In this document: positions 1 through 7,150 of the stretch, piece by piece | Numbering within the stretch: position 1 is the first letter of the stretch | Layout: the number at the start of each line of letters is the position of its first letter | Source: CAYJKB01 sp964370625 | GTDB taxonomy: Bacteria; Bacillota; Clostridia; Oscillospirales; Butyricicoccaceae | DNA: 20,149 nucleotides | NCBI GenBank assembly: GCA_964370625.1 | Contig: CAYJKB010000039.1 | Span: 1-20,149, forward strand | Reading direction: 5' to 3' | The notes under the pieces: model-generated | Told to the model about the DNA's origin: nothing | What the model saw: only the letters and a program-made list of their open reading frames with translations | Databases searched by the model: none | Program-made: the position numbers and the translations under genes

Positions 1-384
1 GAAACGTGACGCCCCTAATTAAATTATGGGGGAACGATTTGTTCTGTCATCCATGTAGGTGGGCTACCTTGATTTAGGGTAGCCCTACGGAAGAATTAAT
101 TCCATAGGGGGGTCACCAAAATGTAGCCCCCTTTGTGTGGTGGCGTTCCACCACCTCACAATATACCCTATACCCTGAAACAGGGCATACCCCTATGGTA
201 TGGTAAAATACTGTATCATTAACAACTAAAGGAAGCGATGAAACAACGCACCCTTTGGTGTATAGCAAAAAGTTATATACCAAAGGTACGGTACGAAGCA
301 TACCCCACCATAAGGGAGGAACATTTAGTTCCCTCGGTATGTCGTGAAACGCTACTCATCTATTAAAAAGAACGGAGGAACTCT
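1..384. other. Gene-free hairpin-rich region, candidate oriT
   Basis: No convincing gene lies here. The stretch is packed with inverted repeats: GGGCTACC at 61-68 with GGTAGCCC at 78-85; AGGGGG at 106-111 with CCCCCT at 127-132; GTGGTGG at 137-143 with CCACCAC at 148-154; CCCTG at 173-177 with CAGGG at 181-185; CCTTTGGT plus TATA at 252-264 with the matching TATA and ACCAAAGG at 274-286; GGAAC at 318-322 with GTTCC at 328-332. It sits directly upstream of mobC and the relaxase, which is where the origin of transfer of mobilizable elements usually lies. The oriT call is therefore inferred from position and hairpin density; I do not recognise a known nic sequence. A minus-strand open frame at 113-301 follows the hairpins and looks accidental. 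Confidence 0.45.
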
Positions 385-723
385 ATGGAAGAAAAACGCA
401 ATAAAACAGTTTTAATTAAGTTCACAGAGCAAGAATTAAACGCAGTTGAACGAAATATGAAAAATATAAACGTCAAAAATCGCAGTGGGTACATTCGTAA
501 AATGTCCATTGATGGCTACCACTTGACTTTAGAAATGCCTGAACTCCCTGAAATATCAAGGTTACTTAATATCATATCAAACAATGTAAATCAGCTCACA
601 AAAATGGCTCACAGTACGAATAATATTTATAAAGATGATGTGTTAGACGTAAATAAAAATCTAATTGAAATCAAAGAGCAATTCGGCGAAATATTAAAGT
701 GCTTATCAAAGGTAGGTGGTTAA
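385..723 (+). CDS. mobC: Relaxosome accessory protein, MobC family
   Basis: A 112-residue protein whose first 50 residues look like a ribbon-helix-helix DNA-binding fold: a short basic strand (about residues 3-13, KRNKTVLIKFT) followed by two helices with a NRSGYIRKM segment typical of MobC proteins. The C-terminal half (about 55-108) is helical, rich in Ile, Leu and Asn, with an LLNIISNNVNQLTK segment common in this family. MobC proteins bind oriT and help the relaxase open the DNA. The start is set by a strong AACGGAGGAA site 8 bases upstream. The stop codon abuts the ATG of the relaxase, so the two are translationally linked. The length matches the family (about 100-130 residues). Family placement is from motif recognition, not a search. 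Confidence 0.85.
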   Translation: MEEKRNKTVLIKFTEQELNAVERNMKNINVKNRSGYIRKMSIDGYHLTLEMPELPEISRLLNIISNNVNQLTKMAHSTNNIYKDDVLDVNKNLIEIKEQFGEILKCLSKVGG

Positions 724-2130
724 ATGGCTACCACAAGGCTAATGCCACTACACGTTGGTAAAGGCAAAACTATAAGCTCAGCACTAGGCAGAACAGTTGA
801 TTACGTTGAGAACCCAAACAAGACAAATGACGGTGAATTAATTTCATCTTACGAGTGTGACCCGCAAATAGCAGAACAACAATTCTTGTTCACCAAAAGC
901 CAATATACAAGGCTTACAGGGCGAAATCAAGGCGATAAAGACGTTATAGCTTATCACCTTAGACAAAGCTTTAAACCTAACGAAATCGACGCAGAAACGG
1001 CAAATAAAATAGGCTATGATTTGGCAATGTCCCTCACTAAAGGCAAGCACGCTTTTATCGTTTGTACCCACGTCGACAAGGCTCATATTCATTCACATAT
1101 CGTTTTTAATTCAACGGCATTAGATGCAACAAAGAAGTTCAGAAACTTTTGGAATAGTAGTTTTGCAATCAGAAAAATATCGGATAGACTTTGCATTGAA
1201 CAAGGGGTGTCCATTGTGGTCACCCCTTCAAAATCAAAAGGTAGTTATGCTTCTTGGTTAACGTCAAACGAAGTTTGCCGTGAGAAACAGCCACCTACTT
1301 TCAGTGACAAGCTAAGACTTGCAATAGATGAAGTGCTAGAAACAAAACCTACATCATTTGATGAATTTATTAAGCTAATGAAAGCCAAAGGATTTGAATT
1401 TAAAGACGGAAAACATATCGCATTTAAGGGTATAGGGCAAAAGAAATTTATCCGTTTAAAATCTCTTGGTGATGAATATGTCGAAGATAAAATCAAGGCT
1501 GTAATAGTCGGCGATGCAGTTCACACACCAAAACCTACGCAAGATAAAGTTAATTTGCTGATTGATATTCAAAGCAAAATCAACGCTGGAAAAGGCAAGG
1601 GATATGAGAACTGGGCGAAGATTTTCAACGTAAAACAGTCGGCTAAAAGCCTAATGTATTTGAGGGAACACAACCTGAATGATTATGATGAATTAGCGTC
1701 AAAAGCAGAAGAACTCTCAAACAAATTCGATGAAGTTTTAGCAAATATAAAAACACTAGAAAGTCAGATACAAGATAAGTCAGAAATGAAGAAACATATC
1801 ATCAATTACTTGAATTCCAAAGCAAAATATGGTGAATATAAGCAGTCTGGCTACTCTAAAAAATTAGCAGAAGAATATCGAGCTGAGATTGCACTTTACA
1901 AGGCTTCACAGAAATATTTTAACGACAAAGGCTTGAAGAAACTCCCTAGTATTAAATCCTTAAATGCAGATTTAGATAGGCTCTACAAGGAGAAAAGTTC
2001 AGCCTACACCGATTACAAAAAGCTAAAAAAGGACTATCAAGAAATTCAAACAGTTAAGCGAAATATTGAAACAGTTTTAGGCGATGATGAGCTTAAAAAG
2101 CGAAAAGAAAAATCCTCACCACAGCGTTAA
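724..2130 (+). CDS. MOBP-type relaxase/mobilization nuclease
   Basis: A 468-residue relaxase that would nick oriT and pilot the single strand into a recipient. The N-terminal catalytic domain (about 1-170) has an ALGRTVDYVENPNKT segment in which Tyr27 is the likely nucleophile, and the three-histidine metal site HVDKAHIHSH at 116-125 (H116, H121, H123), the hallmark of HUH relaxases of the VirD2-like class (PF03432). The part after about 340 is charged and probably coiled-coil. There is no primase or helicase domain, so this looks like a mobilization protein and would need the mating apparatus of a helper element, none of which is in the window. Its stop lies inside a hairpin (2113-2143). The start directly abuts the mobC stop, with a Shine-Dalgarno-like GGTAGGTGG inside mobC. 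The frame is intact. Confidence 0.92.
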   Translation: MATTRLMPLHVGKGKTISSALGRTVDYVENPNKTNDGELISSYECDPQIAEQQFLFTKSQYTRLTGRNQGDKDVIAYHLRQSFKPNEIDAETANKIGYDLAMSLTKGKHAFIVCTHVDKAHIHSHIVFNSTALDATKKFRNFWNSSFAIRKISDRLCIEQGVSIVVTPSKSKGSYASWLTSNEVCREKQPPTFSDKLRLAIDEVLETKPTSFDEFIKLMKAKGFEFKDGKHIAFKGIGQKKFIRLKSLGDEYVEDKIKAVIVGDAVHTPKPTQDKVNLLIDIQSKINAGKGKGYENWAKIFNVKQSAKSLMYLREHNLNDYDELASKAEELSNKFDEVLANIKTLESQIQDKSEMKKHIINYLNSKAKYGEYKQSGYSKKLAEEYRAEIALYKASQKYFNDKGLKKLPSIKSLNADLDRLYKEKSSAYTDYKKLKKDYQEIQTVKRNIETVLGDDELKKRKEKSSPQR

Positions 2131-2250
2131 GCTAGGGTGAGGAAACAAGCTCCATTAGGAGCGTTGCTTGCAGATTTATCTGCAAAATATAAAGGGCTTG
2201 GGAAATTGTCCCAACAAGCAAAATGCACAGGGGTATATACCTGTGCATTG
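2113..2250 (+). repeat. Run of five consecutive hairpins
   Basis: Five stem-loops follow one another: TCCTCACC 2113-2120 with GGTGAGGA 2136-2143, spanning the relaxase stop; GCTCC 2149-2153 with GGAGC 2158-2162; TTGCAGAT 2168-2175 with ATCTGCAA 2178-2185; GCTTG 2196-2200 with CAAGC 2215-2219, enclosing GGGA and TCCC; AATGCACAGG 2222-2231 with CCTGTGCATT 2240-2249. The word TTGCTTGCA occurs at 2164-2172 and again at 2248-2256. None has a clean T-run, so a simple terminator is unlikely. Possible roles are an RNA processing or attenuation region between mob and cargo genes, or a replication or transfer signal. The pairing is directly visible; function is unknown. Confidence 0.7.
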
Positions 2251-2304
2251 CTTGCAATTATTGAAAAATAAAAATACTGAAATATAGAAAGATGAGGTTT
2301 TATT

Positions 2305-2685
2305 ATGAAAAAAGAATACTTTAACGAAGAAAATGGACTATGGTACGAACTTGGTGATGACGGTATGTATTATCCCCTCATAAGCCTAGATGACGAAAAT
2401 CATAAGCCTATTGGTAAGTTCGGCAGAATGCGAAAAAGACATTTACAAGAACATTATTCAGCGTTGTTTAATCACCTATTGCTGTCAAATAAACTTAATG
2501 AACATCTGCACGAAATTGATGTAAAGGCTAATGCTATGATTGAAGAAATTGTAACAGCTATGGCGAAAGCTGATGGGTGTGATAGTGAGCTTAAAATGAA
2601 AGACCAAATGAAATGGGTAGGACTTATGAATAACTATCAGGCTTGTGCTGAGGAGATTGTTCTAAGAGAACTGGTGTTTGAATAA
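2305..2685 (+). CDS. tnpV: TnpV-family transposon-encoded protein
   Basis: A 126-residue protein matching the pattern I know for TnpV (first named in Tn4451; PF14198). It starts with a Tyr/Asp-rich segment ending in a YYPLISL-type strand, then a PIGKFGRMRKRHLQEH basic stretch at about 36-51, then helices with LLLSNKLNEHLHEID, and finally the conserved MKWVGLMNNYQACAEEIV at about 103-120, close to the usual MEWVxxMNNI pattern. The biochemical role of TnpV is not established; it is found repeatedly in clostridial mobile elements near mob or recombinase genes, consistent with its position here. The ribosome binding site is GATGAGG, about 10 bases upstream. The length is normal for the family and the frame is complete. 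Confidence 0.8.
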   Translation: MKKEYFNEENGLWYELGDDGMYYPLISLDDENHKPIGKFGRMRKRHLQEHYSALFNHLLLSNKLNEHLHEIDVKANAMIEEIVTAMAKADGCDSELKMKDQMKWVGLMNNYQACAEEIVLRELVFE

Positions 2686-2735
2686 AAAACAAAATATGTT
2701 ATACTTTTATTATATATTTAATTTCGTAAAGACGA

Positions 2736-2741
2736 TATAAT
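2736..2741 (+). promoter_or_regulatory. Possible -10 box for the 2765 gene
   Basis: A perfect TATAAT lies 23 bases before the ATG at 2765, in a very A+T-rich spacer. No good -35 hexamer is found 17 bases upstream, so this is only a weak promoter call. It would make the small gene downstream its own transcription unit, which ends at the hairpin at 3169-3201. Confidence 0.35.
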
Positions 2742-2764
2742 AAAAAAAGAAAGGTGGAAATTAA

Positions 2765-3166
2765 ATGAGAAAGATTATGATTGCAGGAACAGAGTGTATA
2801 TTTTATGAACATAGTTTATATAACGATAAGCTTGTGCTAATGAAGTATGGGAGTAATCAAATTACTACAAAGCAACTGAAATTTAGCTTAGATAATATTA
2901 TTGAATTCATTGGACACACACTAACATTAGGCTCAATAATTGATACTGAACTTGAAAAATATAAAACTGCATTGACTGTACTTAAAGCACTAAGAATGAT
3001 TTTTAATAAAGCTGATAATCCTAATAAGCCACCATCTAAAACAGATGTGAAAACTACTATGGATGTTATAACTGAGATAGCTTTAATGAATGAACAAAAT
3101 GAAAATGTTAAGAGTTCAATCAAAATTGTTAATATGTTTAGTCAAATGATGATGGGTAATGATTAG
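2765..3166 (+). CDS. Hypothetical protein, 133 aa
   Basis: I do not recognise this protein. The first 30 residues look like two or three beta strands (MRKIMIAGTECIFYEH, KLVLMKYGSN), and the remainder is mostly helical, with a low-complexity Asn/Pro/Lys turn (KADNPNKPPSKTD) at about 82-94 and a Met-rich tail (MFSQMMMGND). There is no signal peptide, membrane segment or obvious catalytic motif. A good AAAGGTGG site precedes the ATG. It stands as a single gene: a possible promoter is 25 bases upstream and a strong terminator directly follows. Its place between tnpV and a restriction-modification operon makes it element cargo, possibly a defence or anti-defence gene, but nothing in the sequence shows this. 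Confidence 0.65.
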   Translation: MRKIMIAGTECIFYEHSLYNDKLVLMKYGSNQITTKQLKFSLDNIIEFIGHTLTLGSIIDTELEKYKTALTVLKALRMIFNKADNPNKPPSKTDVKTTMDVITEIALMNEQNENVKSSIKIVNMFSQMMMGND

Positions 3167-3168
3167 TA

Positions 3169-3201
3169 TAAACTGTGATGGCGTTATGTCATCACAGTTT
3201 A
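3169..3201 (+). terminator. Intrinsic terminator
   Basis: The 12-base arms TAAACTGTGATG (3169-3180) and CATCACAGTTTA (3190-3201) are perfectly complementary around a 9-base loop and run into TTTTCATTTT. It begins just after the stop of the 133-aa gene and separates it from the restriction-modification operon. Confidence 0.85.
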
Positions 3202-3235
3202 TTTTCATTTTAAAGTGTAAATTTAATTTAATGAC

Positions 3236-3264
3236 TTGAAATATTTTGCAAATTGATGTATAAT
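3236..3264 (+). promoter_or_regulatory. Promoter of the restriction-modification operon
   Basis: TTGAAA at 3236-3241 and TATAAT at 3259-3264 are separated by exactly 17 bases, a near-consensus vegetative promoter. The next start codon is that of the XRE regulator at 3301. No comparable promoter is visible before later genes of the cluster, so this is the probable promoter for regulator, methylase and endonuclease and perhaps everything to 11,196. Confidence 0.8.
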
Positions 3265-3279
3265 AGTAATGTTGCAAAA
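3244..3279 (+). promoter_or_regulatory. Palindromic operator candidate around the -10 box
   Basis: TTTTGCAA (3244-3251) and its exact complement TTGCAAAA (3272-3279) flank the -10 hexamer. The placement, one half-site in the spacer and one just past the expected transcription start, is what an autorepressor such as the XRE protein at 3301 would use. The half-sites are visible; that the regulator binds them is inference. Confidence 0.5.
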
Positions 3280-3300
3280 ACACATAACGAGGTGTAAAGA

Positions 3301-3510
3301 ATGGTAAGCGAAAAAATACGAATATTACTTATAAAAAGAAAAATGACAATGTCAGAGTTGGCTGATAAAATCGAAACTACTCCACAAAATTTAAGCAATA
3401 AACTAAGCCGAGATAACTTTAATGAGAAAGAAATTATTGCGATTTCTTCTGCATTAGGGTGTAAATTTGATATAACTTTTACGATGGAAGAATCAGGAGA
3501 GCAAGTATGA
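3301..3510 (+). CDS. XRE/Cro-type HTH regulator of the R-M operon
   Basis: A 69-residue protein consisting of one Cro/CI-type helix-turn-helix: KIRILLIKRKMTMSELADKIETTPQNLSNKLSRDNFNEKEIIAISSAL covers the usual five helices, with the recognition helix near TPQNLSNKLSR (about 28-38). The C-terminus adds one strand (CKFDITFTM). Small XRE proteins at the head of restriction-modification operons often act as controllers that time methylase against nuclease. Here it is the first gene after a strong promoter that carries a TTTTGCAA/TTGCAAAA palindrome. Its stop overlaps the methylase start (ATGA at 3507-3510), so the two are coupled. Start: ATG at 3301 with GAGGTG upstream. HTH identity is solid; the control role is inferred. 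Confidence 0.8.
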   Translation: MVSEKIRILLIKRKMTMSELADKIETTPQNLSNKLSRDNFNEKEIIAISSALGCKFDITFTMEESGEQV

Positions 3511-4391
3511 AACCTTTTATAAAATGGGCAGGTGGAAAAACACAATTGTTACCTGATATAAGAAATAAGTATCCAGCCGAACTTGGAAAAACTATAACAA
3601 AATACTGTGAGCCTTTTATTGGTGGTGGAGCAGTTTTATTTGATATTTTATCAAATTATGACCTTGAAGAAATACTGATAAACGATATAAACAAGGAACT
3701 TACAAACACTTATTCTCAAATAAAAAATAACCTTGCTCACCTATTAGATGAGCTTTCTAAAATGCAAGAATTATTTTGGGATATGGACACAGAAGAACGC
3801 AAAATTTATTACTATGAAAAACGTGAGCGATTTAATTATCTCAAAGTAAATGGTGATGAAGAAATAAACTTTGAAAAGGCAGCATTATTTATTTTTCTGA
3901 ATAAAACTTGTTTTAATGGTCTATTTAGAGTTAATAAAAGTGGATTATTCAATGTTCCAATGGGTGCATATAAAAAGCCTGTTATTTGTGATGAAGGTAA
4001 TTTAACAGAGATAAACAAAGTGCTTCAAAATGTAAAAATAACTACTGGTGATTATAAAGCTACAATTGATTTTATAGATGAAAATACTTTCGTTTATATT
4101 GACCCACCTTATCGTCCGATTAGCGAAACAGCAAGTTTCACTTCTTATGCTGAAACAAACTTTGACGATAATGAGCAAGTTGCTTTAGGTAAGTTTGTTG
4201 ATATGGCACACGCTAAAGGTGCTAAGGTTGTAATAAGTAATTCAGATCCAAAAAACAGCAATGAAAATGACCATTTCTTTGACGATTTATATTCGAATTA
4301 TGAGATAGCAAGAGTTAGTGCAAAACGTATGATTAACTGCAATGCTAATAGTCGTGGAGATGTTAAAGAGTTGCTAATTTCAAATTATTAA
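3507..4391 (+). CDS. dpnM: Adenine-N6 DNA methylase, DpnM/Dam type (GATC)
   Basis: A 294-residue D12-class methylase predicted to methylate adenine in GATC and protect the host from the neighbouring DpnII-like nuclease. It opens with FIKWAGGKTQLLPDI (about 4-18), the start typical of Dam/DpnM enzymes. The AdoMet-binding motif is EPFIGGGAVLFDIL at 35-48 and the catalytic motif is DPPY at 199-202. KTCFNGLFRVNKSGLFNVPMG at about 134-154 is another strongly conserved stretch of the family. Length and motif order match DpnM (about 280 residues). The ATG overlaps the stop of the XRE gene. The frame is complete and no active-site residue is missing. GATC specificity is inferred from similarity and from pairing with the nuclease. 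Confidence 0.92.
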   Translation: MKPFIKWAGGKTQLLPDIRNKYPAELGKTITKYCEPFIGGGAVLFDILSNYDLEEILINDINKELTNTYSQIKNNLAHLLDELSKMQELFWDMDTEERKIYYYEKRERFNYLKVNGDEEINFEKAALFIFLNKTCFNGLFRVNKSGLFNVPMGAYKKPVICDEGNLTEINKVLQNVKITTGDYKATIDFIDENTFVYIDPPYRPISETASFTSYAETNFDDNEQVALGKFVDMAHAKGAKVVISNSDPKNSNENDHFFDDLYSNYEIARVSAKRMINCNANSRGDVKELLISNY

Positions 4392-4404
4392 GGAGAATTT
4401 CATT

Positions 4405-4638
4405 ATGGCTTTTGTTAAAAATATGGAAAGATACACAAATCAAAATAGAGTTAGTAAACACAAAGATGCTGAAACTATTTATTTTTCAACAGAGATAAAT
4501 GGAGAAAAAATATTTCAATTATCAACCTTAGGCTCTTCCACAAGGGAAGTAAAAGGAGCTGTTAGTCAAACACTGCAATTTGATAAGAATTCAGCTATTG
4601 AACTAATAGAAATATTAAAAAAAGAATTTGAACTATAA
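4405..4638 (+). CDS. Conserved 77-aa protein between methylase and nuclease
   Basis: A small protein with a basic, polar N-terminus (about 1-20), a central strand region (TIYFSTEINGEKIFQLSTLGSSTRE) and a final part VSQTLQFDKNSAIELIEILKKEFEL. The TLGSSTR...VSQTLQFD...L..ILKKEF pattern matches a family of about 80 residues that I recall from many bacteria, often mislabelled methionyl-tRNA formyltransferase in databases, and often near restriction or other defence genes. Its function is not known to me. It has a clean AAGGAGA site and sits 13 bases after dpnM and 11 bases before the endonuclease gene, so it is cotranscribed and probably part of the system, perhaps as a controller of nuclease or methylase. 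That role is inference. Confidence 0.75.
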   Translation: MAFVKNMERYTNQNRVSKHKDAETIYFSTEINGEKIFQLSTLGSSTREVKGAVSQTLQFDKNSAIELIEILKKEFEL

Positions 4639-4649
4639 TAGGAGATTAT

Positions 4650-5558
4650 ATGAAATACATAGATAAATACAAATCAATGGGCATACTTTCAGAAAATGCA
4701 GCATTTGAGCATTTAACATCAACCTTGAAAGATACAATTAGAACTTATGATTTCTTTGTAGCTTGGGGCAAGGTGCTGGGAAATGTAACAAAGATTGAAG
4801 TTGCTTTAAATATTTTGAGCACACTAATAGGAAAAGATGATATTGAAGATGTATTAAAATCTTTAATCAAAGATTATCCAGAGGTAGTGCCAGTTATTCC
4901 GTTTTTGATTGCAGTTCGTGGTACAAGCATTAAAATAGCTGACATTGGTGGTGATATAGAGTATTCATTCTCTAAACGAAAAGAGTATACAGACGAAGAA
5001 ATTAACAAAATAGTATATTTTGCAAAAGAATGTGGTTTGCTAAAAGTTTTGGCTGATAAAAATATAAAGAATCTTGTAGACTATGCTATCGGTGTTGAAG
5101 TTGGTCTTGATACAAATGCTCGTAAAAATCGTAGTGGAGATGCTATGGAAAACTTAACAGAAGTTTATATCAAGGCTATTTGTGATAAATATGGTTATAA
5201 ATATATCTCGCAAGCTACTGCAAGTAAAATCAAGGAAACTTTCGGAAAAGCAGTTGCAACTGATAAAGCAGATAGAAGATTTGATTTTGCTATTGATACA
5301 GGTGATATGTTATATCTTACAGAAGTTAATTACTACGGTGGTGGAGGCTCAAAACTAAAATCTGTTGCAGGTGAATTTAGTAGCCTTTATACGTTAGCTA
5401 AGAATGAAAAAACAGGCTTTATTTGGGTTACAGATGGCGAAGGTTGGCTGACAGCAAAACGCCCACTTAGAGAAACTTTTGACCATACAGATTATGTTAT
5501 GAATATTGATATGATTAAACAAGGATTGCTTGAAGAAATATTGACGAAAGGGTTGTAA
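4650..5558 (+). CDS. dpnB: Type II restriction endonuclease, DpnII family (GATC)
   Basis: A 302-residue protein of the DpnII/MboI endonuclease family (PF04556), predicted to cut unmethylated GATC. The N-terminal part (1-140) is helical. The C-terminal part holds the nuclease core: GDAMENLTEVYIK at about 165-177, then RRFDFAI with D212, and a following strand YLTEVNYYGGGGSKLKSVAGEF with E225, the usual acidic pair of a PD-(D/E)xK-like site in which the lysine is replaced or displaced (E-V-N). FIWVTDGEGWLTAKRPLRETF at about 253-273 is also conserved. Length matches DpnII (288 residues) closely. AGGAGA precedes the ATG. It lies in line with its methylase, separated by the small protein gene. Confidence 0.9.
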   Translation: MKYIDKYKSMGILSENAAFEHLTSTLKDTIRTYDFFVAWGKVLGNVTKIEVALNILSTLIGKDDIEDVLKSLIKDYPEVVPVIPFLIAVRGTSIKIADIGGDIEYSFSKRKEYTDEEINKIVYFAKECGLLKVLADKNIKNLVDYAIGVEVGLDTNARKNRSGDAMENLTEVYIKAICDKYGYKYISQATASKIKETFGKAVATDKADRRFDFAIDTGDMLYLTEVNYYGGGGSKLKSVAGEFSSLYTLAKNEKTGFIWVTDGEGWLTAKRPLRETFDHTDYVMNIDMIKQGLLEEILTKGL

Positions 5559-5567
5559 GATAAGTTT

Positions 5568-7091
5568 ATGCCTAGGGATTATAATAAAATTGAAAGAGAT
5601 ATTGCAGTGAACGGCTTTTTTTCTGAATATCTACCACCATGCTTTAATTTGCCGTCTAAGGTACTTAATCGAAGCCCAAGTGAAAATTGTGATTTAATTC
5701 CACCGTATTCATTTACTATGAGTAGGTATGACAAAAATAATTCTAGGAGGAATATTTTTTTACCTGAAATTGGTTCGTATATTGTAGTAAGAAATTATAT
5801 AAGACAAAACAATATATTAAAAGAGCTTATAGAATTTTCAGAAAGTGAAAAAATATCATTTTCCCCTATATTATCAACGAATAACTCAATTATGAAGCAT
5901 GAGCAGTCATATGATTATCATATAGACGAAGATGACGAGGCTTCATTGTCTAATTATATTGATAATCTATCTAAGAAAATTGTCAAAGCGCAAGGTGCGA
6001 AATATGTTTTAAAATTGGATATATCAAATTGTTTTACAAGCTTTTACATTCACATGATACCTGCGATAGTGCTTGGAGAAAGACAAGCTAGTATTGAATT
6101 TAACAAATTCTTAAAGGATAACAGTGACACTAGTATCAATCCACAATATTTAAAATATAAAAAGCTTGACAAAGTTATTAGAAAACAAAACCTAAACAGG
6201 ACAAACGGATTACTTACAGGAGTGCTTACATCAAAAGTAATAGCAGAAGCTTTATTAACAAGAATCGATAAAGAATTACTGGCTGAAGGTGTAAAATTCT
6301 CAAGATACATGGATGATTACGAGGTATATCTATTTGAAGACAATGAAAACGAAGTCATAAATATTTTCACTACTATTCTGAAAAAATATGGTTTTGGATT
6401 AAATTATGAGAAAACAGAAAAAGTTAAATTTCCATATTATGTTTTGAAGGATCTACAGCGACGTTTTAATGAAGGTGTGAAACATAATTTAACATCTAGT
6501 GATATGATGGAGTTGTTCAATACGTTTTTTCAACTTGAAGAAGATGGTGTTAGAGGTGCGGTTAGATATTTAATAAAGAATATAGAGACAAGACCTTTGA
6601 TTACTGAAGAATCAGGCTTATTTAAGGCGTATATATTAACTATTTTAAATAATGATAGTCGCTCACTGAGTAAAGCTTGTACTATTTTATTAAATCAGAA
6701 CTCAAAAATAAGCTTAAATGATGAAGATTTTAAATTGATAATTAACTTACTTGAGCAGAATCTTAATAGTAATAATGACTTAGAAGTAATATGGTTGCTT
6801 TATGTACTTATAAGATTTAAAAGAATTAAGAAATCAAACAAAATAATTGATAAAATTCTTTCTAGTGATAATGAATTAGCAAAGATATTGCTCTTAGAGA
6901 GCAAATTATTGAACACAAAAAGAATTGAAATCGTTAAGTCACAAGCATCATCTTGGATATTACTATATCAGTTGTACGCAAAAGATACTATTTCAGAGGA
7001 AGAATTTGCAAATCGATTAAACTTAAATAAAAATAAGGATATGTATAAAAAATTTAAAACTGACGAAATATCGTTTGTTACACTGGAATAA
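5568..7091 (+). CDS. Defence-type reverse transcriptase (Abi/UG class)
   Basis: A 507-residue RNA-directed DNA polymerase. The fingers start with SRRNIFLPEIGSYIVVRNYI (about 58-77), resembling the RT-0 region of the unknown-group and abortive-infection RTs. Motif A is LKLDISNCFTSFY with D151. NGLLTGVLTSKVIAEALL (about 212-229) is the equivalent of the QGxxxS region, and motif C is YMDD at 247-250, so all three catalytic aspartates are present. Residues after about 310 form a helix-rich extension without known nuclease, HNH or maturase motifs, like the helical C-termini of AbiK/AbiA-type enzymes. It starts only 9 bases after the endonuclease stop, with a weak ribosome site, so there is no room for a retron or other upstream guide RNA. 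It probably acts in phage defence; which DRT/Abi subtype it belongs to I cannot say. Confidence 0.85.
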   Translation: MPRDYNKIERDIAVNGFFSEYLPPCFNLPSKVLNRSPSENCDLIPPYSFTMSRYDKNNSRRNIFLPEIGSYIVVRNYIRQNNILKELIEFSESEKISFSPILSTNNSIMKHEQSYDYHIDEDDEASLSNYIDNLSKKIVKAQGAKYVLKLDISNCFTSFYIHMIPAIVLGERQASIEFNKFLKDNSDTSINPQYLKYKKLDKVIRKQNLNRTNGLLTGVLTSKVIAEALLTRIDKELLAEGVKFSRYMDDYEVYLFEDNENEVINIFTTILKKYGFGLNYEKTEKVKFPYYVLKDLQRRFNEGVKHNLTSSDMMELFNTFFQLEEDGVRGAVRYLIKNIETRPLITEESGLFKAYILTILNNDSRSLSKACTILLNQNSKISLNDEDFKLIINLLEQNLNSNNDLEVIWLLYVLIRFKRIKKSNKIIDKILSSDNELAKILLLESKLLNTKRIEIVKSQASSWILLYQLYAKDTISEEEFANRLNLNKNKDMYKKFKTDEISFVTLE

Positions 7092-7150
7092 GTAATGTAG
7101 GCGCATATACTTGACTACAATAGTAGGATAAGGTGAGGTGATAAGTACAG

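Noticed and set aside
113..301. Minus-strand frame of 62 codons upstream of mobC
   Set aside because: It runs through the dense hairpins of the oriT-like region, has no ribosome site of note and its composition (many Val, Tyr, Cys) reflects the repeats.
844..1496. Minus-strand frames opposite the relaxase gene
   Set aside because: They are fully inside a strongly supported gene on the other strand and lack ribosome sites.
5568..7091. Retron or group II intron as explanation of the reverse transcriptase
   Set aside because: There are only 9 bases before it, so no msr/msd RNA fits, and there is no maturase or HNH part and no intron domain V-like hairpin after it.
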